Shown one piece after another: positions 1 to 8,647 of a stretch of 64,000 nucleotides of DNA (its first letter is position 1; each line of letters opens with the position of its first letter). Origin of the DNA: Streptomyces uncialis (GTDB taxonomy: Bacteria > Actinomycetota > Actinomycetes > Streptomycetales > Streptomycetaceae); NCBI RefSeq assembly GCF_036250755.1, contig NZ_CP109583.1, positions 7,744,001 through 7,808,000 of the forward strand, given 5' to 3'. The notes under the pieces are model-generated. The model was not told the DNA's origin. It did no database searches and saw nothing but the letters and a program-made list of their open reading frames with translations. Made by a program: the position numbers and the translations under genes.

Positions 1-64
1 CCGGGTGAGGGAGGACGCAGAGCGGTGCGGCGGCAGGCCGACCGCGTGAGCACGGGAGGCCACG

Positions 65-1594
65 ATGCCCGACGGGACCCCACCGCTGCGCTGCCTCGTC
101 ACCGGGGCCAGCGGATACATCGGCGGACGGCTCGTCCCCGAACTCCTGGACGCGGGTCACCAGGTCCGCTGCCTGGCCCGCAACCCCGCGGCACTGCGCG
201 ACCACCCCTGGTCCGCCGACGCGGAGACGGTCCGCGGCGACGTCACCGACGCCGCGTCGACCCGTGCCGCGCTCCAGGACATCGATGTCGCCTACTACCT
301 GGTGCACGCCCTCGGCGGCGGCTCCGGCTTCGAACGCACCGACCGTGACGCCGCCCGCAACTTCGGTGAGCAGGCGCGTGCCGCGGGCGTCCGCCGGATC
401 GTCTACCTCGGCGGACTCACCCCCGCGGGCGTACCCGAGCACGATCTCTCGCCCCATCTGCGGTCCCGCGCGGAGGTCGGCCGCATCCTGCTGGAATCCG
501 GCACCCCCACGACGGTGCTGCGGGCCGCCGTCATCATCGGCTCCGGCTCCGCCTCGTTCGAGATGCTGCGCTATCTGACCGAGCGGCTGCCGGTCATGGT
601 CACCCCCAGCTGGGTCAGCACCCGCGTCCAGCCGGTCGCCGTCCGGGATGTGCTGCGCTACCTGGTCGGCAGCGCCCGGATGCCCGACGACGTCAACCGC
701 TCCTTCGACATCGCGGGGCCCGACATCATGACGTACCGGGACATGATGGCCCGCTACGCCGAGGTCGCCGGACTCCCGCGACGGCTGATCCTGCCCGTGC
801 CGATGCTCTCGCCGGGGCTGTCCAGCCACTGGATCGGACTCGTCACCCCCGTCCCCCGGACCATCGCGCGTCCGCTCGCCGAATCCCTGCGCTACGAGGT
901 CGTCCAGCAGGACCACGACATCGCCCGCTACGTACCCGACCCGCCGGGCCACCCCCTGCCCTTCGACACCGCGCTGTCCCTCGCGCTGCGCCGGGTCAAG
1001 GAGGCGAACGTCACCACCCGCTGGTCGTCCGCCTCGACCCCCGGTGCCCCCAGCGACCCGCTGCCCACCGACCCCGACTGGGCGGGCGGCAGCCTCTACA
1101 CCGACCGCCGGGAAGCCGTCGTCGACGCGTCTCGGGACGCGCTCTGGCGGGTCATCGAGGGCATCGGCGGGGACAACGGCTGGTACTCCTTCCCGCTCGC
1201 GTGGGCCGTGCGCGGCCAGCTCGACCGGCTCGTCGGCGGGGTGGGGCTGCGCCGGGGACGCCGGGACGCGGACCGGCTGCGCGCCGGGGACTCGCTGGAC
1301 TTCTGGCGGGTCGAGGAGATCGAACCGGGACATCTGCTGCGGTTGCGCGCCGAGATGCGGCTGCCGGGCCTCGCCTGGCTGGAGATGACCGCCGACCGCA
1401 CCGACGACGGCCGCACCCGCTACCGGCAGCGCGCGCTGTTCCATCCGCGCGGCCTGCTCGGGCACCTCTACTGGTGGAGCGTCTCCCCGTTCCACTCCGT
1501 CGTCTTCGGCGGGATGGCCCGCAACATCGCCCGGACGGCGGAACGCGCGCCGAAGGCCGTCCCTGACCCCGCGGGCACACCTCCCACCGGCTGA
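65..1594 (+). CDS. SDR/NAD(P)H-binding protein with C-terminal DUF2867-like domain
   Basis: A 509-residue protein. The N-terminal Rossmann fold has a nucleotide-binding loop VTGASGYIGG (about residues 12-21) and resembles atypical SDR/NmrA-type epimerases. The last ~170 residues look like the DUF2867 domain often fused to it. A GGGAGG ribosome site five bases before the ATG fixes the start. It lies 80 nt upstream of the photolyase on the same strand and next to litS/litR, so light- or stress-induced expression is likely by context. The substrate is unknown. The light-inducible Streptomyces cluster is reported to contain an oxidoreductase, but equating it with this gene would be a guess. Confidence 0.8.
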   Translation: MPDGTPPLRCLVTGASGYIGGRLVPELLDAGHQVRCLARNPAALRDHPWSADAETVRGDVTDAASTRAALQDIDVAYYLVHALGGGSGFERTDRDAARNFGEQARAAGVRRIVYLGGLTPAGVPEHDLSPHLRSRAEVGRILLESGTPTTVLRAAVIIGSGSASFEMLRYLTERLPVMVTPSWVSTRVQPVAVRDVLRYLVGSARMPDDVNRSFDIAGPDIMTYRDMMARYAEVAGLPRRLILPVPMLSPGLSSHWIGLVTPVPRTIARPLAESLRYEVVQQDHDIARYVPDPPGHPLPFDTALSLALRRVKEANVTTRWSSASTPGAPSDPLPTDPDWAGGSLYTDRREAVVDASRDALWRVIEGIGGDNGWYSFPLAWAVRGQLDRLVGGVGLRRGRRDADRLRAGDSLDFWRVEEIEPGHLLRLRAEMRLPGLAWLEMTADRTDDGRTRYRQRALFHPRGLLGHLYWWSVSPFHSVVFGGMARNIARTAERAPKAVPDPAGTPPTG

Positions 1595-1674
1595 CCGCCC
1601 GTCCCGGTGCATCCAGGGACCGGGGCCCGGCCGAACAGGGCGTACCCGACCCGGCCCGACCAAGGAATGGCGCC

Positions 1675-3048
1675 ATGACCGTCTCCGTCGTCCTGTTCAC
1701 CTCCGACCTCCGACTGCACGACCATCCGCCGCTGCGCGCCGCGCTCGACGCGGCCGAGGAGACCGTGCCGCTGTTCGTGCTGGACCCGGGTGTCGAGGCC
1801 GCGGGATTCGGCGCGCCCAACCGGCGGGCGTTCCTCGCCGACTGCCTCCAGGATCTCGACGCCGCGCTGCGCGACCGGGGCGGTCGGCTCGTCGTCCGCA
1901 CCGGTGACCCGGCGGACGTGGTGCGCGAGGTGATGGCGGCCACGGACGCCCGGGAGGTCCATGTCGCGGCGGGTGTGAGCGGTTACGCGGCCCGCCGGGA
2001 GCAGCGGCTGCGGGAGACGGTCGAGGCCGCGGGCGGGCTGCTGCGGGTCCATGACGCGGTCGTCACCGCGCTGCCGCCGGGCGCCGTCACCCCGCAGGGC
2101 TCCGACCACTTCGCCGTCTTCACGCCGTACCACCGCCGCTGGGCCGAGCAGCGGCTGCGCGGTCCGCTGGCCGCGCCCCGGAAGGTCCGGGTGCCGCGGG
2201 ATGCGGGATCGGACCCCGTCCCCACGCGTGCGGCGGTGACCGGGGTGTCGCCGGGACTCACCGAGGGCGGGGAGCGCGCGGGACGGGCGCGGGCCTCCCG
2301 CTGGCTGCGCGGACAACTCGCCGGTTACGAGGACGGGCACGACGACCTGCCCGGCGACCTCACCTCACGGCTCTCCCCCCATCTGCACTTCGGCACCCTG
2401 TCGGCCACCGAGCTCGTGCACCGGGCCCGCAAGGCGGGCGGGCCGGGTGCCGAGGCCTTCGTCCGCCAGCTGTGCTGGCGGGACTTCCACCACCAGGTCC
2501 TCGCGGCCCGCCCCGGCGCCGCGACCGGTGACTACCGCACCAAGCACGACCACTGGCGCACCGGAGCCGGCGCGGACCGGGACGTGGCCGCCTGGAAGGC
2601 GGGCCGCACCGGCTACCCCGCCGTGGACGCGGCCATGCGTCAGCTCGCCCACGAGGGCTGGATGCACAACCGGGGCCGACTCCTCGCCGCGAGCTTCCTC
2701 ACCAAGACCCTGTACATCGACTGGCGGACCGGCGCCCGGCACTTCCTCGACCTGCTGGTCGACGGTGACCTCGCCAACAACCAGCTCAACTGGCAGTGGG
2801 CGGCCGGGACCGGCACCGACACCCGGCCGGGCCGCGTCCTCAACCCGGTCCGCCAGGGCAGACGCCATGACCCCGACGGGGTGTACGTACGGCGCTGGGT
2901 GCCCGAACTCGCCGGGCTCACGGGCGCCGCCGTCCATGAGCCGTGGAAGCTGGCGGCATCCGAACGGGCCCGCTACGACTACCCCGAGCCGATCGTGGAA
3001 CTGGCCGACGGGCTGGACCGCTTCCGGGCGGCCCGGGGCAAGGACTGA
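1675..3048 (+). CDS. phr: Deoxyribodipyrimidine photolyase (CPD photolyase, class I)
   Basis: A 457-residue flavoprotein that splits UV-induced cyclobutane pyrimidine dimers using light. The N-terminal alpha/beta antenna domain begins with VVLFTSDLRLHDHPPL. The C-terminal FAD domain carries family hallmarks: SPHLHFGTLS, FVRQLCWRDF, MRQLAHEGWMHNRGR and DGDLANNQLNWQW. Length is normal. An AAGGA site precedes the ATG. Photolyase genes are classic targets of LitS/LitR-type light regulation, and both regulators lie 0.5-2 kb downstream. It converges on the DUF5680 gene with only 15 nt between the stops. Confidence 0.95.
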   Translation: MTVSVVLFTSDLRLHDHPPLRAALDAAEETVPLFVLDPGVEAAGFGAPNRRAFLADCLQDLDAALRDRGGRLVVRTGDPADVVREVMAATDAREVHVAAGVSGYAARREQRLRETVEAAGGLLRVHDAVVTALPPGAVTPQGSDHFAVFTPYHRRWAEQRLRGPLAAPRKVRVPRDAGSDPVPTRAAVTGVSPGLTEGGERAGRARASRWLRGQLAGYEDGHDDLPGDLTSRLSPHLHFGTLSATELVHRARKAGGPGAEAFVRQLCWRDFHHQVLAARPGAATGDYRTKHDHWRTGAGADRDVAAWKAGRTGYPAVDAAMRQLAHEGWMHNRGRLLAASFLTKTLYIDWRTGARHFLDLLVDGDLANNQLNWQWAAGTGTDTRPGRVLNPVRQGRRHDPDGVYVRRWVPELAGLTGAAVHEPWKLAASERARYDYPEPIVELADGLDRFRAARGKD

Positions 3049-3063
3049 GCGGGGGACGGCGGA

Positions 3064-3549
3064 TCAGTCGAGTACGCGTCCGCCGTGGTAGACGAGTTCG
3101 TACGCGCGGGTGCCGTCGGGCAGCGTGATGTGCTCGGTGCCCCGGAAGCGGTTCACCTCGCCGGTGGTCTCGTCGTGATAGACGAAGCCGCCGACGGTGT
3201 ACCGGAACCCTCCGAGGAAGCGGCCCTCCGCGTAGAGGGCGGTGAGCGCCTCCTGGATGACCTCGCCCGCCGTGTGGGCGTCGATTCCCCCGGTCAGCAG
3301 GTACCCGTGGTAGTTCATGCCCCAGACCGGCAGGTCATGGGAGTGGACGGTCTCCTGCCCGAGGAAGTCGGTGCCCCCGAAGTAGCTGTCCCGGTAGACG
3401 AGTCCGTCCTCCCGGTACTCCAGGTCGTGCGAAGCGGTGCGGACCGGTGCGATCCTGCCGCCGCCCGCGGCGTACGTGGCGGACTTGGCCCGCACGATGA
3501 AGGACTCCAGCTCGGAGGGGGTCGGTGCGGCGTGGGTCTGAGTGCTCAT
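3064..3549 (-). CDS. DUF5680 domain protein
   Basis: A 161-residue soluble protein with no signal or membrane segment. It matches the DUF5680 family by recall: a compact domain rich in Gly/Tyr with segments YRDSYFGGTDFLGQE and WGMNYHGYLL. The function is unknown. Its start lies 42 nt downstream of the litS stop on the same strand, so the two are probably co-transcribed, making it a candidate light-regulon member. No strong ribosome site is visible before its ATG, which fits translational coupling or a leader shared with litS. Confidence 0.8.
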   Translation of the reverse strand: MSTQTHAAPTPSELESFIVRAKSATYAAGGGRIAPVRTASHDLEYREDGLVYRDSYFGGTDFLGQETVHSHDLPVWGMNYHGYLLTGGIDAHTAGEVIQEALTALYAEGRFLGGFRYTVGGFVYHDETTGEVNRFRGTEHITLPDGTRAYELVYHGGRVLD

Positions 3550-3591
3550 GGCCGGAAGTTGTAGCAGAGGGGTGTGACAACGCCCCGCGGG

Positions 3592-4224
3592 TCAGGCGGC
3601 GGTCCGCAGGGCGGGGCGCTCGTCCGGTGCCAGGCTGCCGCGCAGCCGGTGCAGGCCCCGGCGGACATGGCTCTTGACCGTGCCGAGCGGAAGCCCGGTG
3701 CGCCGGGCGATCTGGGCCTGGGTCAGATCCTCGTAGAAGGCCAGGCACAGCAGATCCCGCTGGACGGGTGTCAGACCACGCAGCGCCTGGGTCACCAGCA
3801 CCCGGTCGAGAGCGGACTCCGGGTCCGCCTCGGGCCGGGACGGCTCGGGGGCCGCGACGGCCGCCGCGGCGGCGGCCAGGGTGCCCCGCCGGGTCCGCGC
3901 GGACAGCGCGTCGGCGGTCTTCCGGCGGGTGATGCCCACGATCCAGGCCACCAGCGGTCCGCGCTCCGGACGGTATCCGGCCCGGCCCCGCCACACCGCG
4001 AGGAACACCTGCTGGGTGACGTCCTCCGCCTCCCTGGCGTCACCGATGGCGCGGGTCGCCAGGGTGTGCACCAGGGTTCCCCAGCGGCGGTAGGCATCGG
4101 TGAGGGCGTCCGGGTCGCCCGCGACCAGAGCGGCCGACAACCGCTCGTCCTGCCCTGTCTCCTCGGCCGGCGCACGCCGGGGGAGCGCGCTGGGTGCTTC
4201 GCGCGGTACGTCGGTGGCCACCAC
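3592..4224 (-). CDS. litS: ECF RNA polymerase sigma factor, LitS-like
   Basis: A 210-residue extracytoplasmic-function sigma factor. Region 2 covers about residues 30-95 (AYRRWGTLVHTLATRAIGDA followed by EAEDVTQQVF). Region 4 has the helix-turn-helix LTQAQIARRTGLPLGTVKSH near residues 155-185. The GTG start is supported by AGGAG five bases upstream. It is divergent from the MerR/B12 regulator and beside photolyase and crt genes, the arrangement of Streptomyces litS, which drives light-induced carotenoid genes. No anti-sigma gene is adjacent. The lit assignment rests on family plus context; I could not define its promoter consensus here. Confidence 0.85.
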   Translation of the reverse strand: MVATDVPREAPSALPRRAPAEETGQDERLSAALVAGDPDALTDAYRRWGTLVHTLATRAIGDAREAEDVTQQVFLAVWRGRAGYRPERGPLVAWIVGITRRKTADALSARTRRGTLAAAAAAVAAPEPSRPEADPESALDRVLVTQALRGLTPVQRDLLCLAFYEDLTQAQIARRTGLPLGTVKSHVRRGLHRLRGSLAPDERPALRTAA

Positions 4225-4357
4225 GGTGACTCCTCTGAGCTGGCGTGCGGAATACGGATGACGGCGCGCTCGGGCGCCGCCGCCCGGTCCGACCCTCGGG
4301 TTCCCCGTACATCCGGCGCAACACGCGTCGTTTGTGCGTCGGTCCTAGGCTGTGGGC
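4225..4357. promoter_or_regulatory. litS-litR divergent intergenic region
   Basis: This 133-nt spacer must hold both divergent promoters. On the plus strand a TAGGCT -10-like hexamer at 4346-4351 ends six bases before the litR ATG, predicting a leaderless litR mRNA. On the minus strand a GGGAAC element lies about 60 nt upstream of the litS start, as ECF-type -35 boxes do, but no -10 is certain. LitR binding here is expected from the known Streptomyces circuit; no clear LitR palindrome was identified. Confidence 0.5.
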
Positions 4358-5518
4358 ATGCCCCACCGCACTCCGTCGTCCCCCGCGTCCCGGCGCACCG
4401 CCCGCCCGTCCACGACGATCACCGTCGCGGCGGCCGACCCCGACCCGGTATCCGCCGCCGTCACCGGGGACGGCGGTCCGGCCGCCGTGCCCGACACCCC
4501 GTACGGCGCCGCGCTCACCACCGGTGCCGTCGCCCGTCGGCTGGGTGTCGCCCCGACCACACTGCGGTCCTGGGACCGCCGCTATGGGATAGGACCGGTC
4601 CACCACGAGGGCGCCAAGCACCGGCGCTGGACCCCGGCGGACATCGCCGTCCTGGAGACCATGTGCCGCCTCACCGCGGCCGGCGTGCCCCCGGCGGAGG
4701 CCGCACGGACGGCCCGGTCCGCCGCGGTGGCCCCTTCCGGTCCGCCCGGCGCCGTCGCCGCGGCACCCGCCGAGGCTCCCACCGGCCCCGACGCCCCGCC
4801 GGACGGTCCCGCCGACGGCCCCGCGCGCCGTCCGGCCCGCCCGGGCAACTGGGGCGCGCTGCCGCTCGGCCGGGTGCGTCCGGAGTGCCGGGGCCTCGCG
4901 CGGGCCGCCGTCCGGCTGGACTCCGGGGCCGTCGACGCGCTGCTCGGCGAGGTGCTCGCCGCACACGGACTCGTCACCGCCTGGGACGAGGTGATGATGC
5001 CCGCGCTGCGCGCGGTCGGCCGGAAGTGGGAGACATCGGGGGAGCGGTACGTCGAGGTGGAGCATCTGCTGTCGTGGCACATCTCGTCCGCGCTGCGCCG
5101 GGTCCCCGCGCGGCCCGTCCCGCCGCAGCCCGGTCCGCCCGTCGTGGTCGCGTGCGCGCCGGGCGAGCTGCACACCCTGCCGCTGGAGGCGCTCACGGCG
5201 GGCCTGGCCGAACGGGGCGTGCCGGTAAGGATGTTCGGCGCGGCGGTGCCCGCGGACGCCCTCGACGAGGCGGTCCGGCGGGCGGGTCCGGCCGCGGTGG
5301 TGCTGTGGTCGCAGTCCCGTGCGACCGCCGGCCGCGCGCTGGTCCGGCGCGTCGGCGGTATGACCTGGGGCGTACGGGGCGCCCGCACCCGGGCGACGGT
5401 GATGGCCGCCGGGCCCGGCTGGGCGGGTGCCCCGGTCGAGGGCGCCGTACAGCCGACGAGCCTCGGCGAGGCGCTGCGGATGCTCGGCGCACTGTACGGG
5501 CGGGACCTGCCCGGGTGA
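4358..5518 (+). CDS. litR: MerR-family transcriptional regulator with C-terminal B12-binding domain, LitR-like
   Basis: A 386-residue regulator. A MerR DNA-binding domain starts near residue 50 (TTGAVARRLGVAPTTLRSWD), is followed by a long Ala/Pro linker, then a four-helix plus Rossmann-like cobalamin-binding module. B12-type photoreceptor traces are W-x10-EH (WETSGERYVEVEH) and ExH (PGELHTLP), the latter ending in Pro where CarH-type proteins usually have Gly. ATG 4358 is chosen over the upstream GTG because a -10 lies six bases before it. It is divergent from litS and likely controls litS and crt expression in response to light. Confidence 0.87.
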   Translation: MPHRTPSSPASRRTARPSTTITVAAADPDPVSAAVTGDGGPAAVPDTPYGAALTTGAVARRLGVAPTTLRSWDRRYGIGPVHHEGAKHRRWTPADIAVLETMCRLTAAGVPPAEAARTARSAAVAPSGPPGAVAAAPAEAPTGPDAPPDGPADGPARRPARPGNWGALPLGRVRPECRGLARAAVRLDSGAVDALLGEVLAAHGLVTAWDEVMMPALRAVGRKWETSGERYVEVEHLLSWHISSALRRVPARPVPPQPGPPVVVACAPGELHTLPLEALTAGLAERGVPVRMFGAAVPADALDEAVRRAGPAAVVLWSQSRATAGRALVRRVGGMTWGVRGARTRATVMAAGPGWAGAPVEGAVQPTSLGEALRMLGALYGRDLPG

Positions 5519-5523
5519 GCGCG

Positions 5524-5544
5524 GAACCCCCCGAACGGGGGTTC
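5524..5544 (+). terminator. Hairpin downstream of litR
   Basis: Perfect 8-bp stem GAACCCCC/GGGGGTTC with a 5-nt loop, six bases after the litR stop. No U-tract follows, as is common in Streptomyces terminators. A TAGCGT -10-like hexamer at 5565-5570 then probably serves the next gene. Confidence 0.65.
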
Positions 5545-5603
5545 GCCGCTCTCGAAGCCGCTGTTAGCGTGGCCGCTTGAGCGAAAAGGGAGCAGCACCG
5601 CAC

Positions 5604-6443
5604 ATGAATCCGACCACATTCCGCATCGGCGGGGACCTGACCGTGCGCAGGCTCGGCTTCGGCGCGATGCAGCTGCCGACCGAACCCGCCGCCGACCGGG
5701 CCACGTCCCTCGCGGTCCTCCGGCGGGCCGTCGACCTCGGCGTCACCCTGATCGACACCGCCCATATGTACGGCGGCGGCGCCAACGAGGAACTCGTCGC
5801 CGAGGCCCTGCACCCCTACCCGGACGGACTGCTCGTCACCACGAAGGTCGGGCTCGCGCGTTCGGCCGACTCGGGGGAGTGGGGCCTGGACGGCCGCCCG
5901 GCCGTGCTGCGCGACCAGGTCGACCTGGCCCTGCGGCGACTGCGTACCGACCGGATCGAGCTGCTCCAGCTGCACCGCGTCGACCCGGAGGTCCCCTTCG
6001 CCGATCAGCTCGGCACCCTGGCCGACCTCCGTACCGAGGGGAAGATCGGCCGGGTCGGACTGTCCGAGGTCACCGTCGCGGAACTCGCGCGCGCACGGGA
6101 GATCGTCGACATCGCGAGTGTCCAGAACCGCTACAACCTGCTCGACCGTGAGCATGACGCCGTGCTCGACGCGTGCACGGCCGCGGGCATCGCGTTCCTG
6201 CCGTGGCGGCCGATCGTCTGGGGTGGCGCGGGGGAGCGGGAGGAGGTCGCCGCGGTGGCCGCGGAGCTCGGCGCCACCGCCACCCAGGTCGCCCTCGCGT
6301 GGCTCCTGGACCGCTCGCCCGTGGTCCTCCCGATCCCGGGCACGTCCCGGATCACGCATCTTGAGGAGAACGTGGCCGCGGCCGGGCTGACCCTGGACGC
6401 GGACCAGCGGCGGCGTCTGACGGAGCTCGCCCCGGGTCCCTGA
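5604..6443 (+). CDS. Aldo/keto reductase family oxidoreductase
   Basis: A 279-residue NADPH-dependent AKR barrel. It shows the family tetrad region DTAHMYGGGANEE, the Lys strand TTKVGLA, the His strand LQLHRVDP and the cofactor loop VVLPIPGTSR near the C terminus. ATG 5604 is preferred because AAGGGAG lies 11 nt upstream; a TTG at 5577 would add nine residues and would coincide with the start predicted from the -10 at 5565-5570. The substrate is unknown. It follows litR in the same direction, but a hairpin and its own promoter separate them. Confidence 0.88.
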   Translation: MNPTTFRIGGDLTVRRLGFGAMQLPTEPAADRATSLAVLRRAVDLGVTLIDTAHMYGGGANEELVAEALHPYPDGLLVTTKVGLARSADSGEWGLDGRPAVLRDQVDLALRRLRTDRIELLQLHRVDPEVPFADQLGTLADLRTEGKIGRVGLSEVTVAELARAREIVDIASVQNRYNLLDREHDAVLDACTAAGIAFLPWRPIVWGGAGEREEVAAVAAELGATATQVALAWLLDRSPVVLPIPGTSRITHLEENVAAAGLTLDADQRRRLTELAPGP

Positions 6444-7267
6444 CCCGCGTCTGACCGTCTTGCGCTCCCCAGGTCTCCGGTGCCGGGCGTACTTGTCCCG
6501 GCCCCGTCACTCGGTGGGTGCGCAGTTCCCCGCAGGTCGCCTTCGCTCGCGCTTCTGGGGTTCCACCCCTGGGCGTACTTGTGCCCGTGCGAGCCGTCCG
6601 TGGGTGCGCAGTTCCTCGCGCCCCTGGATGCTGCCCCTTCGGGCTTGTTCTTCGGGTGCGGGGCTGTCCTCGTTATTGCGCAGTTCCCCGCGCCCCTGAC
6701 GGGGCGCCTCATTGCTGCTGTCTTTCGGGTGCGGCCCCCCTCCTCCCGCAGTCGCGCTGCTGCGGGAGGGGGTGGGCGGGAATCTCTGCTCGCAGACTCC
6801 GATGCTCTTCAGTCGGGTAACGACACGTCGTACCGAGCGTGTCGGATCGAGGACGGAGAATCCCGACCGGCACCGACCCGAAAGACGGCAGAACGCGCCC
6901 CAAAGGGGCGCGGGGAACTGCGCGAAACCCACGAACGACGGCACAGGAACGGAGTACGCCCAGCACCGCGTACCCAGGGGCGCGAGGAACCGCGCACCCC
7001 ACGAGCGACGGCACAGGAAACAAGTACGCCCAGCCCAGGAAACCTCAGAAGCGCAAGCGAAGGCGACCTGCGAGCGCACCCCCGATGGGCCGGTGGTGTG
7101 GAACGTGGCCCACCCCCGGTGGGTTTCGGGCCGCCCACCGCACCGCGCTGGTAGGCCAGACGCGTGGCACCCGAACAGCTTGCCGCACGGCACCCCGCAT
7201 CCAAACGAGGCCCTCGTCCCGAACAGGTCCCGGGAGACAGCCGAACCACGCGACGAGAGGATGCGCG
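6444..7267. repeat. Repeat array 1: quasi-palindromic intergenic repeats upstream of crtE
   Basis: An 824-nt non-coding stretch. Three forward copies of a GCGCAGTTCCCCGCGCCCCT unit (near 6519, 6607 and 6678), with GTACTTGTCCC-type spacers, are followed by a central core and then reverse-complement copies (near 6902 and 6976, plus a decayed one near 7060). The right half mirrors the left, including spacers. The core has a strong hairpin, arms 6739-6750 and 6761-6772. The unit is, to my knowledge, a common dispersed intergenic repeat of Streptomyces. Apparent ORFs through it are artefacts. The last ~180 nt should hold the crtE promoter, but no convincing motif was found. Confidence 0.85.
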
Positions 7268-8647
7268 ATGCGTCGCACCGCAGCGCAGGACCACCCCGCC
7301 GCCGCCCCCCGCCCGCCCACGGGCCCCGCGTCGCTGCGCGAACCCCCGCCCGGCCACCGCCGCGTACCGTCCCCGGAGAGCGAGGCACGGCTGATCGACT
7401 CGGACGTGCCCGCCGCCGTCGGACGCACCCTCGCCGCCGTGCTCGGCGAGCGGCGCCGGGAAGCCGCGCACCTCGACCCGCTCTTCGCCCGCGACCTCGC
7501 GGAACGGGTCGCCCGCTTCACCCTGGACGGCGGGAAACGGCTGCGGTCCCAGTTCCTGTGGTGGGCCCTGCGTACCTGCGGGGCCCACCCCGGCACCGTC
7601 GCCCCCGCGCTGCGGTTCGCGGCGGGCCTCGAACTCATCCAGACCTGTGCCCTCGTCCATGACGACGTGATGGACGGCTCACCGCTGCGCCGGGGCCGTC
7701 CCGCCCTCCACACCGCCCTGCGCGAGCAGTACGGCTCCGGCGCGCGGCGCCCCGGCGGCACCGACTTCGCCAGCTCGGCCGCCGTCCTCGCCGGGGACCT
7801 CGCACTGGCCTGGGCCGATGACACCGTCGCCGACACCGACCTGCCGGACGCCGTACGTGCCCGGGTCCGTGCCGAATGGCGGGCGCTGCGCACCGAGATG
7901 GTCGCCGGGCAGTACCTCGATCTGCACGGCCAGGTGACGGGCGCCCGATCCCGCGCCCAGGCACTGCGGGTCGCCCGGCTCAAGAGCGCCCTCTACACGG
8001 TGGAACGGCCCCTCGCGCTGGGCGCGGCGCTCGCCGGGGCCGACGAACGCACCGCGCGGTCCCTCGGCGCGGCGGGCCGCTGCGCCGGGATCGCCTTCCA
8101 GCTCCGCGACGATCTGCTCGGGGTGTTCGGGGACCCGGAGGCCACCGGCAAACCGTCCGGTGAGGACATCCGGGAGGGGAAGCTGACCTATTTGACGGCG
8201 GTGGGCCGGGCTCGCGCGCAGTCGTCCGGGGACCGGGCGGCGGTGGCCGTCCTCGACGCGGCACTCGGGGACCCGCAGCTCTCGGCCGACGACCTCGACC
8301 GGGTCCGCGCCACGCTCGTGATGACCGGGGCGCGGGAGGTCGTCGAGGCCCGGATCGACCACCTCGTCACGCTCGCGGGCCGCCATCTGGCGGCCGTGAC
8401 GGGCGGCTCGCCCCGGGCCGCCGAACGCCTGGGGCACCTGCTCGCCACGATCGCCCGCGGCGACCCCCCGCCCGACCGCCCCCCGGCCCCCGACCCGCTT
8501 CCCCCACCCGTCTCGAACGAGCCCGCCCCCGCCCCGGACGAGCCCGCCCCCCGCGGCGGCCCGTCGGACCCGCCCCGCCCCCCGGCGCGTCCCGCGTCCG
8601 TCGCCGGGCGCCCCCGCACCGCACCCCACGAAGGAGCATCCCGATGA
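7268..8647 (+). CDS. crtE: Geranylgeranyl diphosphate synthase
   Basis: A 459-residue isoprenyl diphosphate synthase that makes GGPP, the first committed precursor of this carotenoid pathway. The first Asp-rich motif is DDVMD at residues 132-136 after GGKRLRSQF; the second is FQLRDDLLGVFGD. A GAGAGG site seven bases before ATG 7268 fixes the start; the longer open frame upstream is repeat-array DNA. The last ~70 residues form a Pro/Ala/Asp-rich tail absent from typical family members. Its stop overlaps crtI by ATGA, so it heads the crtE-I-B-Rieske operon. Confidence 0.95.
   Translation: MRRTAAQDHPAAAPRPPTGPASLREPPPGHRRVPSPESEARLIDSDVPAAVGRTLAAVLGERRREAAHLDPLFARDLAERVARFTLDGGKRLRSQFLWWALRTCGAHPGTVAPALRFAAGLELIQTCALVHDDVMDGSPLRRGRPALHTALREQYGSGARRPGGTDFASSAAVLAGDLALAWADDTVADTDLPDAVRARVRAEWRALRTEMVAGQYLDLHGQVTGARSRAQALRVARLKSALYTVERPLALGAALAGADERTARSLGAAGRCAGIAFQLRDDLLGVFGDPEATGKPSGEDIREGKLTYLTAVGRARAQSSGDRAAVAVLDAALGDPQLSADDLDRVRATLVMTGAREVVEARIDHLVTLAGRHLAAVTGGSPRAAERLGHLLATIARGDPPPDRPPAPDPLPPPVSNEPAPAPDEPAPRGGPSDPPRPPARPASVAGRPRTAPHEGASR

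Noticed and set aside
6839..7267. N-terminal extension of CrtE by 143 residues
   Set aside because: The segment is repeat-array DNA; a good ribosome site sits before ATG 7268 and the isoprenyl synthase fold starts after it.
6444..7267. Insertion sequence or MITE
   Set aside because: There is inverted symmetry but no target-site duplication, transposase or defined terminal repeats; the short unit is dispersed and repeated internally.
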